Origin: Clostridium sp. OF09-36
GTDB taxonomy: Bacteria; Bacillota; Clostridia; Lachnospirales; Lachnospiraceae
Reading direction: 5' to 3'
Assembly: GCF_003481985.1 (NCBI RefSeq)
Contig: NZ_QUMD01000012.1
Location: 1-64,000 of the forward strand
Length of the DNA stretch: 64,000 nucleotides
The position numbers and the translations under genes are program-made. Under the pieces are notes generated by a model that ran no database searches, had not been told where the DNA came from, and saw nothing but the letters and a program-made list of their open reading frames with translations. This document shows positions 26,124 through 35,285 of this stretch, piece by piece. The first letter of the stretch is position 1; every line of letters starts with the position of its first letter.

Positions 26124-27821
26124 GTGAGTGTAAAGGTAATTGACGCCCGTCTGATGCAGAAGGCATTTTTAGCCGGAGCAAAGGGATTAGAAGCAAAAAA
26201 AGAGTGGATCAACGAGTTAAACGTATTTCCGGTACCGGACGGTGACACCGGAACCAACATGACCATGACGATCATGTCTGCCGCAAGGGAAGTGGCAGCC
26301 GTGCAGGAGCCGACCATGGATTCCCTGGCAAAAGCGATTTCTTCCGGTTCCCTGCGTGGTGCGAGAGGAAACTCTGGTGTTATCTTATCCCAGCTGTTCC
26401 GTGGATTTACCAAAGAGATCAAAGGAAAAGATGTAGTCGATGTAAAAACACTGGCCCAGGCATTTGTCCATGCAACAGAAACTGCCTATAAGGCAGTTAT
26501 GAAGCCGAAAGAGGGTACCATCCTTACGGTGGCCAAGGGTATGGCAGATAAGGCTGTGGAAGTAGCAGAAGAGACAGAAGATGTTCTGGAATTTGGTGAG
26601 AAGGTCATCGAGCATGGTGACTATGTACTCAGCCAGACTCCGGAGATGCTTCCGGTATTAAAGCAGGCTGGCGTGGTGGATTCCGGCGGACAGGGCCTGA
26701 TGCAGGTGTTAAAGGGCGCATTTGATGGCGTCAGCGGCAAAGAGGTTGATATCACCGTTCCGGACGCAAAGGCAGCTGTGAACGTGCAGACTGAGGCAAA
26801 AGGCGCAGCAGCAACTGATATCGATACCGCACACATTAAGTATGGCTATTGTACGGAGTTTATCATCAATCTGGAAAAACATTACGACGAAAACAGCGAG
26901 CATGAGTTCAAGGCATATCTGGAATCCATTGGTGACTCCATCGTAGTCGTTTCTGACGATGATATCGTAAAAGTTCATGTTCACACGAACGATCCGGGTC
27001 TTGCGATCCAGAAAGCACTGACCTTTGGTTCCCTTTCCCGCATGAAGATCGACAACATGCGCGAGGAGCACCAGGAGCGTGTCATCCAGGATGCTGAGCG
27101 CAAGGCAGCAGAGCAGAAAGCGGAGGAAGATCAGAAAGAGACTGCAAAAGACGAGCCGAGAAAACCGTATGGTTTCATTGCCGTATCCGTAGGCGAAGGA
27201 CTGGGCGAGATCTTTAAAGGCATTGGTGCAGATTATCTGATCGAGGGCGGTCAGACCATGAACCCGAGTACCGAGGACATGGTGAATGCCATCGAGCATG
27301 TGAATGCTGATACGGTTTATATTCTGCCGAATAATAAAAACATCATTCTGGCTGCAGAGCAGGCAAAATATCTGGTAGAGGACAAGCAGATCATTGTTGT
27401 TCCGTCCAAGACGGTTCCGCAGGGAATCACTGCCCTCATCAACTTCATCCCGGACCAGACTCCGGAGGAAAACCTGGAGACTATGGTAGAGGAGATGGGG
27501 CGTGTGAAGACCGGTCAGATCACCTACGCCGTACGCAATACCGTGATCGATGATATGGAGATCCACGAGGGTGACATCATGGGAATCGGTGATCATGGCA
27601 TGCTGGCGGTCGGTACCGATCTGGAGAAGACTACCGGGGATACCTTAAAGGCGATGCTGGATGAGGATTCTGAGCTGGTGACCGTTTACTACGGAAGCGA
27701 TGTCACTGCAGAGGACGCAGAGGCTCTGATCGAAAAACTTCAGGCAAGCTGCCCGGATGTGGAGATTGAGCTTCAGGAGGGCGGTCAGCCGATCTATTAT
27801 TATCTGATTTCCGTTGAGTAG
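26124..27821 (+). CDS. fakA: Fatty acid kinase subunit FakA (DAK2 domain, YloV)
   Basis: A 565-aa protein with GTG start 8 nt after GGAGG. The DAK2 kinase domain (about 1-200) has the ATP/metal motif VFPVPDGDTGTNMTMT and SLRGARGNSGVILSQLFRG; a middle domain follows; the C-terminal DegV-like domain has GQTMNPSTEDMVNAIEHV and VVPSKTVPQGITALINF. FakA phosphorylates fatty acids bound to a FakB protein for lipid synthesis. Between yloU and recG as usual. Confidence 0.93.
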   Translation: MSVKVIDARLMQKAFLAGAKGLEAKKEWINELNVFPVPDGDTGTNMTMTIMSAAREVAAVQEPTMDSLAKAISSGSLRGARGNSGVILSQLFRGFTKEIKGKDVVDVKTLAQAFVHATETAYKAVMKPKEGTILTVAKGMADKAVEVAEETEDVLEFGEKVIEHGDYVLSQTPEMLPVLKQAGVVDSGGQGLMQVLKGAFDGVSGKEVDITVPDAKAAVNVQTEAKGAAATDIDTAHIKYGYCTEFIINLEKHYDENSEHEFKAYLESIGDSIVVVSDDDIVKVHVHTNDPGLAIQKALTFGSLSRMKIDNMREEHQERVIQDAERKAAEQKAEEDQKETAKDEPRKPYGFIAVSVGEGLGEIFKGIGADYLIEGGQTMNPSTEDMVNAIEHVNADTVYILPNNKNIILAAEQAKYLVEDKQIIVVPSKTVPQGITALINFIPDQTPEENLETMVEEMGRVKTGQITYAVRNTVIDDMEIHEGDIMGIGDHGMLAVGTDLEKTTGDTLKAMLDEDSELVTVYYGSDVTAEDAEALIEKLQASCPDVEIELQEGGQPIYYYLISVE

Positions 27822-27852
27822 TAAAAACGACGGAAAACCAGAAGGAAAAACG

Positions 27853-29925
27853 ATGAATCAGCAGCCAATCACAAGTCTCAAGGGAATCGGAGAAAAAACA
27901 GCAAAATTATTTTCCAAACTGGGTGTAGAAACAGTAGAAGAACTTTTGCACGACTATCCGCGTGCTTATGATGCCTATGAAGAGCCGGTTCCAATCGGAA
28001 ATCTCCGGGAAAAAGGCGTGTTTGCGGTATCTGGGCAGTTGATGAAAACACCATCCGTGCGCCGTTTTAAAAATATTCAGGTCATCATTACGGATGTGCG
28101 GGATATGACGGGAACCCTGCAGCTGACCTGGTATAACATGGCGTATCTGCATAATGTCCTGCAGATGGGTCAGATCCTGGTATTCCGTGGCCGTGTGGTC
28201 AAAAAAAGCGGGCGGCTGACCATGGAACAGCCGGAAGTGTTCACACCGGAGCAGTACCGGGGTGTCATGCATTCCATGCAGCCGGTGTATGGACAGACAA
28301 AAGGGCTGGGCAATAAGGCAATCACCCGTGCGGTGCAGCAGGCTCTTTTGCAGCGGCAGATGGAGCGTGAGTATCTTCCGGAAGAACTTCGCAGCCGCTA
28401 TGAACTGGCGGAATATAATTATGCCATTGAGCATATTCATTTTCCGGCAGATAAAAAAGAATTGCTGTTTGCCAGAAAGCGCCTGGTGTTTGATGAGTTT
28501 TTGTTCTTCCTGCTTTCGGTGCGCCGGTTAAAGGAAAAACGTCAGGATCTAAAGAGCCGCTATATCATCTCAAGATCGTCTGAGGTTGACCGGCTTTTGG
28601 CATCCCTGCCTTATGAACTGACCGGCGCCCAGAAAAAAGTGCTGGAGGAAGTGAGGAAGGATCTGGAGAGCGGTCTGGTCATGAACCGGCTGGTGCAGGG
28701 CGATGTGGGATCCGGCAAGACCATTGTGGCGGTGCTGGCATTATTAGAGACTGCCATGAACGAATGCCAGGGAGCCATGATGGCACCGACTGAGGTACTG
28801 GCAAAGCAGCATTACGAATCAATCACGGAACTGTTTGAAACGTATGGTATTGAGAAACAGGTGGTTCTGGTCACCGGGTCCATGACGGCAAAGGAAAAAC
28901 GTCTGGCCTACGAGAAAATAGCGTCTCATGAGGCGGATATCATCGTGGGAACCCATGCACTGATCCAGGAGAAAGTTCATTACGACCGTCTTGCCCTGGT
29001 CATTACCGACGAGCAGCACCGGTTTGGTGTGGGCCAGCGGGAAGCTTTGGGAAACAAGGGAAGTGAAACGGACCAGGAGCTGACACCTCATGTGCTGGTC
29101 ATGAGTGCGACTCCGATTCCACGGACACTTGCCATCATTCTTTATGGAGATCTGGACATTTCCATCATCGATGAGATGCCTGCGGAGCGTCTGCCCATTA
29201 AAAACTGTGTGGTAGATACCGGTTACCGTGACAAAGCTTATAAGTTTATTGCCCGCGAGGTGGCAGCCGGACGCCAGGCGTATGTGATCTGTCCGATGGT
29301 AGAGGAGAGCGAACTGATCGAGGCGGAAAATGTACTAGATTACACAAAAATTTTGCGGGAAAAGCTTCCGGCTGGCATTACCGTAGAGTATCTGCACGGC
29401 AAAATGAAAGGCAAAGAAAAGAATCAGATCATGGAGCGGTTTGCGTCCGGTGAGATTCAGGTGCTGGTTTCCACCACGGTTGTGGAGGTCGGTGTGAACG
29501 TGCCAAACGCAACGGTCATGATGATTGAAAATGCGGAACGTTTTGGACTGGCACAGCTTCACCAGCTGCGCGGACGCGTGGGCCGGGGTGCCCACCAGTC
29601 TTACTGTATCATGGTCAACTGCTCGGACCAGGACGGAACGCAGGAACGCCTGGATATTTTAAACCGCTCCAACGACGGCTTTTATATCGCTTCCGAGGAT
29701 CTAAAGCTGCGCGGTCCCGGCGATTTTTTTGGCGTGCGTCAGAGCGGTGACATGGAATTTAAAATTGCGGATATCTTTACGGATGCAAATTTATTAAAAA
29801 CAGTATCCGAAGAAGTGAATCACATCCTGAAACAGGATCCAAATCTGGAGAGCGAAGAATATCAGCCACTGAAAGAACGGTTGGATATTTATCTGAGTAA
29901 GAGCTACGACAAACTAAATCTATAG
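27853..29925 (+). CDS. recG: ATP-dependent DNA helicase RecG
   Basis: A 690-aa branch-migration helicase that remodels stalled forks and Holliday junctions. Wedge (OB) domain about 60-150; helicase motif I QGDVGSGKT; motif II DEQHRFG; MSATPIPRTLAIILYGD; motif VI QLHQLRGRVGRGAHQSYC. Start at 27853 (MNQQPITSLKGIGEKTAKLF) chosen by the family N-terminus; an upstream in-frame ATG has no ribosome binding site. Immediately downstream of fakA. Confidence 0.96.
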   Translation: MNQQPITSLKGIGEKTAKLFSKLGVETVEELLHDYPRAYDAYEEPVPIGNLREKGVFAVSGQLMKTPSVRRFKNIQVIITDVRDMTGTLQLTWYNMAYLHNVLQMGQILVFRGRVVKKSGRLTMEQPEVFTPEQYRGVMHSMQPVYGQTKGLGNKAITRAVQQALLQRQMEREYLPEELRSRYELAEYNYAIEHIHFPADKKELLFARKRLVFDEFLFFLLSVRRLKEKRQDLKSRYIISRSSEVDRLLASLPYELTGAQKKVLEEVRKDLESGLVMNRLVQGDVGSGKTIVAVLALLETAMNECQGAMMAPTEVLAKQHYESITELFETYGIEKQVVLVTGSMTAKEKRLAYEKIASHEADIIVGTHALIQEKVHYDRLALVITDEQHRFGVGQREALGNKGSETDQELTPHVLVMSATPIPRTLAIILYGDLDISIIDEMPAERLPIKNCVVDTGYRDKAYKFIAREVAAGRQAYVICPMVEESELIEAENVLDYTKILREKLPAGITVEYLHGKMKGKEKNQIMERFASGEIQVLVSTTVVEVGVNVPNATVMMIENAERFGLAQLHQLRGRVGRGAHQSYCIMVNCSDQDGTQERLDILNRSNDGFYIASEDLKLRGPGDFFGVRQSGDMEFKIADIFTDANLLKTVSEEVNHILKQDPNLESEEYQPLKERLDIYLSKSYDKLNL

Positions 29926-30027
29926 CGTAGTCAGTAGCGTAGACGGGAACCAGCCTGCAACAGTCTCTCCCAACCGTTAGAAAATATTGACCGTTTTGTG
30001 AGCCGCCATATTGTCAGAAAAAAGTAG

Positions 30028-30056
30028 TTGACAAATCCGAATTCGCGCATTATGAT
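30028..30056 (+). promoter_or_regulatory. Promoter of the T-box / tryptophan transporter operon
   Basis: Consensus TTGACA (30028-30033), exactly 17 nt, TATGAT (30051-30056), immediately before the T-box leader. Confidence 0.85.
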
Positions 30057-30062
30057 ATGTAC

Positions 30063-30365
30063 CAACAAAGACAAACCGATGAGAAAGAGGAGTAAGCACT
30101 TCGCTGATATCACAGAGAGCTGCAGGCGGTGGGATTGCAGTATGGAAGGGATTGCTGAATGGACTTTCGAGGGCAGATCTGAAACCAGGGAAAACGAAAA
30201 CATTCGTAAGACATGGGAGTAGGGACTGACGGAAACCGCAACCGTTACCTGGCGGCGTATATGTTAGTATACGGGTGAGTGGGTGCAAACCAATTTGAGT
30301 GGTACCGCGGATTAAGTGAATTCGTCTCAAATACAGAATGAAATCTGTATTTGGGACTTTTTTAT
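30063..30365 (+). ncRNA. T-box riboswitch, UGG (tryptophan) specifier
   Basis: A T-box leader. The Stem I region has GATGAGAAAGAGGAGTA, an AGAGAGCTG segment, and in the specifier loop GAATGGAC with TGG at 30160-30162, the Trp codon. The antiterminator has the conserved TGGTACCGCGG core at about 30299-30309. The terminator is a GC-poor hairpin with arms CAAATACAGA and TCTGTATTTG followed by TTTTTT (about 30329-30363). Uncharged tRNA-Trp would stabilise the antiterminator and switch on the downstream transporter genes. Confidence 0.92.
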
Positions 30366-30500
30366 TTTCCGGAAAGTGCGTCCTATGAAACTTTCAGGAA
30401 ATACGATCCGGGAAAACACTTAGCAGGAACAGGCATCCGGCCTAAGGGTTGTCCTTGTAGAAAACAATGAAAAACCAGAACAGGCAAGGAGGATTTGATT

Positions 30501-31592
30501 ATGAGAAAAAGTGTGAAAGTTATGGCAGCAGCAATGGCAGCAATGATGGCACTGGCAGGATGCGGCAGCAAGACCGCAGAGACAACTGCAGCAGATACCA
30601 AGGCAGCAGAAACCACGACACAGGCAGCAGAGGAAAGCAGTGAGGATGCAGCAGAGGCACCGGAAGTTGCAGAGGGTGAGTATACCGTAGGTATCGGACA
30701 GTTCGCAGAGCATGGTTCCCTGGATAACTGCCGCACCGGATTTTTACAGGGCCTTGCAGATGAGGGTATCGTAGAGGGTAAGAACCTGACTGTCCTGTAT
30801 GAAAACGCACAGGCAGACGGCGGAACCGCAAGCCAGATCATGAACAACTTTATTTCCAAGAAAGCCGACCTGATCTGTGCCATTGCAACCCCGATCGCGC
30901 AGAGTGCATACAGCGCAGCAAAAGATGCCGACATCCCGGTTATCTATACCGCAGTAACGGATCCGGTACTGGCAGAGCTTGCCAATGCAGATGGAACCCC
31001 GGTTGGTGAGATCACCGGTACCAGCGATAAGCTTCCGGTAGAGAGCCAGTTAAAGATGATCCGCACCATGCTTCCGGATGCAAAGACCATCGGTATCATG
31101 TACAGCACCAGCGAGATCAATTCCGTTTCCGCAATTGAGGAATACAAGAAAGCAGCTCCGGAGTATGGCTTTGAGATCGTAGAGAGCGGCATTTCTTCCA
31201 CGGCAGACATTCCGCTGGCAGCAGATGCACTGGTTGAGAAGGTTGACTGCATCAACAACTTAACCGATAACACCGTAGTCAGCTCCCTTCCGGTCATCCT
31301 GGATAAGGCTGCAAAGAAGAACATCCCGGTATTCGGAAGCGAGATCGAGCAGGTTAAGATTGGCTGTCTGGCAGCCGTCGGACTGGATTACGTCAGCCTT
31401 GGCGAGCAGACCGGCAAGATGGCAGCAAAGGTATTAAAGGGCGAGAAGAAAGCAAGCGAGATGAACTTTGAAGTCATTGAAGAGGCTGCTTTCTACGGCA
31501 ACAACAAGGTGGCTGAAAACCTTGGCATCACCATTCCGGCAGAGCTTTCTGATAATGCGGCAGCACTGTTCGATGAAATCACAACAAACTAG
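30501..31592 (+). CDS. trpX: Tryptophan (or precursor) ABC transporter substrate-binding lipoprotein, TrpX-like
   Basis: A 363-aa lipoprotein of the DUF534/TrpX family. Signal peptide with lipobox MALAGCGSK, an Ala/Glu/Thr linker, then YTVGIGQFAEHGSLDNCRTG and CAIATPIAQSAYSAAKDADI and the family block YTAVTDPVLAELANADGTPV. The upstream T-box with a UGG specifier indicates regulation by tRNA-Trp charging, so tryptophan is the likely ligand. Start at 30501 after AAGGAGG. The N-terminal linker is similar in style to that of the BMP lipoprotein at 91. Confidence 0.9.
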   Translation: MRKSVKVMAAAMAAMMALAGCGSKTAETTAADTKAAETTTQAAEESSEDAAEAPEVAEGEYTVGIGQFAEHGSLDNCRTGFLQGLADEGIVEGKNLTVLYENAQADGGTASQIMNNFISKKADLICAIATPIAQSAYSAAKDADIPVIYTAVTDPVLAELANADGTPVGEITGTSDKLPVESQLKMIRTMLPDAKTIGIMYSTSEINSVSAIEEYKKAAPEYGFEIVESGISSTADIPLAADALVEKVDCINNLTDNTVVSSLPVILDKAAKKNIPVFGSEIEQVKIGCLAAVGLDYVSLGEQTGKMAAKVLKGEKKASEMNFEVIEEAAFYGNNKVAENLGITIPAELSDNAAALFDEITTN

Positions 31593-31676
31593 GATGCAGA
31601 ACATAACGGGGCAGACTCATCATCACACAAAGCAGGGCTGCCCCGTCCTGTGCGTTTAGAAATTCGGAGGAAACAC

Positions 31677-32561
31677 ATGTCTATCATCATTGGCGTCATT
31701 GAGGAGGGTCTGATCTACGCGATCATGGCACTCGGCTTATACATTACTTATAAAATCCTGGATTTTCCGGATCTGTCTGTGGACGGAACTTTCCCAATGG
31801 GAGCGGCTGTCACAGCGATGCTGATCCTAAAGGGCGTGCATCCGGTGCTTACACTTTTGATCAGCTTTGCGGCAGGACTCTTAGCCGGATGCATCACCGG
31901 CCTGATCCATGTAAAGCTGAAGGTGCGGGATCTTCTCTCAGGCATCATTATGATGACGGCACTGTATTCCATCAACTTAAGGATCGCGGGAAAGGCAAAC
32001 CTGCCGATCTTCAGCAAGGAAACGATTTTTGAAAATGCATTTCTGGAAGCGGTTGTTCCGAAAGCACTGGATCCGTATCTGGTCTGCATTATCCTGTTTG
32101 TGATCGTTCTGGTCTGCAAGGTTTTACTGGATCTGTTTTTAAAAACCCGTGCCGGGTATCTGCTCCGGGCGGTCGGCGATAATGAGGTGCTGGTTACTTC
32201 TCTTGCGAAAGATAAGGGAATGGTCAAGATTCTTGGCCTGGCCCTTGCAAATGGCTTTGTTGCCCTGGCTGGTTGTGTATACTGCCAGCAGAAAGGCTTT
32301 TTTGAGGTCAGCACCGGTACCGGAACCATGGTCATCGGCCTGGCGAGTGTGATCATCGGTACGAAGTTGCTGAAGCGCTTCCGTAGCGTGAAAGCAACGA
32401 CGGCAGTTATTTTCGGTTCTATCGTGTACAAAGCCTGCGTATCCCTGGCAATCGCCCTGGGCATGGCAGCGTCGGATTTAAAGCTGATCACGGCAGTTCT
32501 ATTTTTGATCATTCTGGTTGCGAGCAACCGGAAAGAAAGGAAGGTAAAGGCACATGCTTGA
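31677..32561 (+). CDS. trpY: ABC transporter permease, TrpY-like
   Basis: A 294-aa inner membrane permease of the BPD_transp_2 (LivH-like) type with about eight helices. Starts MSIIIGVIEEGLIYAIMALG and has the family motif ITYKILDFPDLSVDGTFPMG. It overlaps the ATPase gene by 8 bp. GGAGG is located 7 nt before ATG 31677. Confidence 0.9.
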   Translation: MSIIIGVIEEGLIYAIMALGLYITYKILDFPDLSVDGTFPMGAAVTAMLILKGVHPVLTLLISFAAGLLAGCITGLIHVKLKVRDLLSGIIMMTALYSINLRIAGKANLPIFSKETIFENAFLEAVVPKALDPYLVCIILFVIVLVCKVLLDLFLKTRAGYLLRAVGDNEVLVTSLAKDKGMVKILGLALANGFVALAGCVYCQQKGFFEVSTGTGTMVIGLASVIIGTKLLKRFRSVKATTAVIFGSIVYKACVSLAIALGMAASDLKLITAVLFLIILVASNRKERKVKAHA

Positions 32562-33327
32562 GTTAAGCCATATCCACAAATACTATAACGCGGGCACGGT
32601 CAACGAGATGTGCCTTTTCAATGATTTTTCCCTCTCCATCGAGGATGGACAGTTTGTGTCGGTGGTGGGTTCCAATGGATCCGGCAAGACTTCCATGCTG
32701 AACCTGATCTGCGGCAGCATCCCATTGGATGATGGTCAGATCAGGATCGGCGGTCAGGACATCACCAATATGCCGGAGTTTAAGCGGCAGAGACGGATCG
32801 GCCGTGTGTACCAGAACCCGGCAATGGGAACCTGCCCGTCCATGACGATCCTGGAAAATATGGCACTGGCTGACAACAAGGGAAAACCGTTTAACTTACG
32901 CCCCGGCACGAACCGCCAGCGCATTGAATTTTACCGGGAACAGCTCCACATGCTGGGACTTGGCCTGGAAGATAAGATGGATGTGAAGGTCGGAGTGCTT
33001 TCCGGCGGCCAGCGTCAGGCTATGGCACTTTTAATGTCCACCATGACACCGATCGAGTTTCTGATTTTGGATGAGCACACGGCAGCGCTGGATCCGAAAA
33101 CCGCAGACATCATTATGGAACTGACAGACAAGGTCGTAAAAGAAAAGCATCTGACAACCATCATGGTCACCCACAACCTGCGCTATGCGGTTGAGTACGG
33201 CAACCGCCTGCTGATGATGCATCAGGGACATGTGATCATCGACAAGGCAGGAGAAGAAAAGAAACAGATTCAGATCGATCACATTCTGGAGAAGTTTAAC
33301 GAGATCAGCATTGAATGCGGAAACTAA
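32554..33327 (+). CDS. trpZ: ABC transporter ATP-binding protein, TrpZ-like
   Basis: A 257-aa ATPase energising the preceding permease. Walker A GSNGSGKTSML at about residues 37-47, Q-loop RVYQNPAMGT, signature LSGGQRQAMALLMS, Walker B EFLILDEHTAALD, and the switch histidine VTHNLRYAVE. The signature has the usual LSGGQ. Overlap with the permease gene shows a single operon under the T-box. Confidence 0.93.
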   Translation: MLELSHIHKYYNAGTVNEMCLFNDFSLSIEDGQFVSVVGSNGSGKTSMLNLICGSIPLDDGQIRIGGQDITNMPEFKRQRRIGRVYQNPAMGTCPSMTILENMALADNKGKPFNLRPGTNRQRIEFYREQLHMLGLGLEDKMDVKVGVLSGGQRQAMALLMSTMTPIEFLILDEHTAALDPKTADIIMELTDKVVKEKHLTTIMVTHNLRYAVEYGNRLLMMHQGHVIIDKAGEEKKQIQIDHILEKFNEISIECGN

Positions 33328-33422
33328 CTGGATGTGTTGTGGAAGCTGCAATGTTGCGGTCCATGCGTTGCGTAAACGATCATAAATAATTGTTGGAAAA
33401 TTTAGAATAGTTTTATAAACGG

Positions 33423-33472
33423 AATACACCTCTTTATGGTATACTGATACCAGTAGAAAGAGGTGTATTTTT
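33423..33472 (+). terminator. Operon terminator overlapping an extended -10 promoter and the next RBS
   Basis: Perfect 13-bp stem AATACACCTCTTT (33423-33435) and AAAGAGGTGTATT (33457-33469), 21-nt loop, then a T run that ends at the kinase ATG (33473). The loop contains TGGTATACT (33437-33445), an extended -10. The 3' arm contains AGAGGTG, the kinase ribosome binding site. Thus read-through RNA would hide the RBS while RNA started in the loop would expose it. Confidence 0.75.
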
Positions 33473-34588
33473 ATGAAATTAAAAACGCGTCTTGCCATTG
33501 CATTTGTCACGTTCAGTGTACTGCCTATTTTGTTTGTGGGGCTGATGCTGTCTGTGGGACGGATCTTCATGGTTTACCGGATGGATCAGTTTGGTCCGGA
33601 GGTCAAGAGTATGATCGCCCAGCTTATGATCACAGCGGTACTCATGCTGATGTTTATCTGCGGTTCCCTGACAATCTGGGTTTACCGTTCTGTCCTGCGT
33701 CCGTTAAGTAAATTGCAGGAAGCGACCCGGAAAATCCGGGACGGCAATCTGGACTTTACCCTGGATATCGAGGAAGATGATGAAATTGGCGAGCTTTGCC
33801 AGGATTTTGAGGAGATGCGCATCCGGTTAAAGGAGAGTGCCGAGCAGAAAATCCAGTATGACAATGAAAATAAAGAGCTGATCAGTAACATTTCCCATGA
33901 TCTGAAGACGCCGATCACGGCGATCAAGGGGTACGTGGAAGGCATTTTAGATGGTGTGGCATCGTCACCGGAAAAGCTGGACAAATACATCCGGACCATC
34001 TACAACAAGGCCAATGATATGGACCGTCTGATCGATGAGCTGACCTTTTATTCCAAGATCGATACCAATAAGATCCCGTACACCTTTTCCCGGATCAATG
34101 TAAATGGCTATTTTCGTGATTGCGCGGAAGAAGTCGGGCTGGATATGGAATCCCGTGGGATTGAGCTGGGATATTTCAACTATGTAAATGAAGACGTAGA
34201 GGTGATCGCGGATGCGGAGCAGATGAAGCGCGTCATCAATAACATCATCAGCAATTCGGTGAAATATTTAGATAAACCAAAGGGAATCATCAATATCCGC
34301 ATCAAGGATGTGGGTGATTTTATCCAGGTTGAAATCGAAGATAATGGTAAGGGGATTGCGGCAAAGGATCTGCCGTATATTTTCGACCGGTTTTACCGCA
34401 CGGATTCATCCCGGAATTCGTCCAAGGGTGGAAGCGGGATCGGACTTTCCATTGTCAAAAAGATCATTGAAGATCATGGCGGCCGCATCTGGGCGACCAG
34501 CAAAGAAGGAATCGGCACAGAGATGCATTTTGTGCTGAGAAAATATCAGGAGGTAATACAGAATGAGCAGCAGAATTCTGATCATTGA
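33473..34588 (+). CDS. Sensor histidine kinase
   Basis: A 371-aa membrane kinase. Two transmembrane helices (about 7-27 and 48-72) enclose a very short extracytoplasmic loop, so an intramembrane or partner-sensing mechanism is likely. HAMP domain about 73-125; HisKA with SNISHDLKTPITAIKGYVEG (phospho-His); HATPase_c with NNIISNSVKYLDKP (N box), DNGKGI (G1) and GGSGIGLSIVK (G2). It overlaps the response regulator gene by 26 bp. Its RBS lies in the terminator-like hairpin at 33423-33472. Confidence 0.92.
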   Translation: MKLKTRLAIAFVTFSVLPILFVGLMLSVGRIFMVYRMDQFGPEVKSMIAQLMITAVLMLMFICGSLTIWVYRSVLRPLSKLQEATRKIRDGNLDFTLDIEEDDEIGELCQDFEEMRIRLKESAEQKIQYDNENKELISNISHDLKTPITAIKGYVEGILDGVASSPEKLDKYIRTIYNKANDMDRLIDELTFYSKIDTNKIPYTFSRINVNGYFRDCAEEVGLDMESRGIELGYFNYVNEDVEVIADAEQMKRVINNIISNSVKYLDKPKGIINIRIKDVGDFIQVEIEDNGKGIAAKDLPYIFDRFYRTDSSRNSSKGGSGIGLSIVKKIIEDHGGRIWATSKEGIGTEMHFVLRKYQEVIQNEQQNSDH

Positions 34589-35255
34589 AGATGAAACCAG
34601 CATCGCAGAACTTGAGAAGGACTATCTGGAGTTAAGCGGATTTGAAGTAGAACTGGAGGAGCAGGGAGATGTAGGACTGGAGCGTGCCTTAAACGAAGAT
34701 TTTGATCTTCTGATCCTGGATCTGATGCTTCCGGGCATGGACGGATTTGAAATCTGCAGACGGTTCCGCCAGGTGAAAAATACGCCGATCATCATGATTT
34801 CCGCAAAAAAAGACGACATCGACAAGATCCGTGGACTTGGACTTGGAGCCGATGATTACATGACCAAGCCATTTAGCCCGAGTGAGATGGTAGCGCGTGT
34901 AAAGGCGCATCTGGCCCGCTATGAGCGCCTGATCGGAAGTGGCAACCCGGGAAATGAGATCATTGAGATCCGTGGATTAAAGATCGATAAGACCGCCCGC
35001 AGAGTCTGGGTGAACGGAGAAGAGAAAAACTTTACTACAAAAGAATTTGATCTTTTAACCTTCCTTGCGCAGAATCCAAATCATGTATATACGAAGGAAG
35101 AGCTGTTCCGGGAAATCTGGGATATGGATTCCATCGGTGACATTGCTACGGTGACCGTGCACATTAAGAAGATCCGCGAGAAGATTGAGTTCAATACCGC
35201 GAAGCCGCAGTATATTGAGACGATCTGGGGCGTCGGGTATCGGTTTAAAGTATAA
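34563..35255 (+). CDS. OmpR family response regulator
   Basis: A 230-aa regulator. Receiver domain with acidic pair IIEDETSIAE, phospho-acceptor Asp in LLILDLMLPGMDGFE, and Lys in DYMTKPFSPSEMV. C-terminal winged helix with KEFDLLTFLAQNPNHVYTKE and VTVHIKKIREKIE, ending WGVGYRFKV. AGGAGG inside the kinase gene. Partner of the kinase at 33473; the adjacent L,D-transpeptidase gene is a plausible target. Confidence 0.94.
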   Translation: MSSRILIIEDETSIAELEKDYLELSGFEVELEEQGDVGLERALNEDFDLLILDLMLPGMDGFEICRRFRQVKNTPIIMISAKKDDIDKIRGLGLGADDYMTKPFSPSEMVARVKAHLARYERLIGSGNPGNEIIEIRGLKIDKTARRVWVNGEEKNFTTKEFDLLTFLAQNPNHVYTKEELFREIWDMDSIGDIATVTVHIKKIREKIEFNTAKPQYIETIWGVGYRFKV

Positions 35256-35285
35256 GGCACATAAAGTACAGATGGAGGAAGAAAC

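Noticed and set aside
26709..27596. Nearly 300-codon open frame opposite fakA
   Set aside because: The sense gene is certain; the antisense frame has no RBS or recognisable motif.
30028..30222. Short open frame within the T-box leader
   Set aside because: Covers the promoter and structured RNA; no RBS and no conservation expected.
31748..32527. 260-codon frame opposite the TrpY-like permease
   Set aside because: Mirrors hydrophobic codons as Arg/Ser-rich sequence; no start signal.
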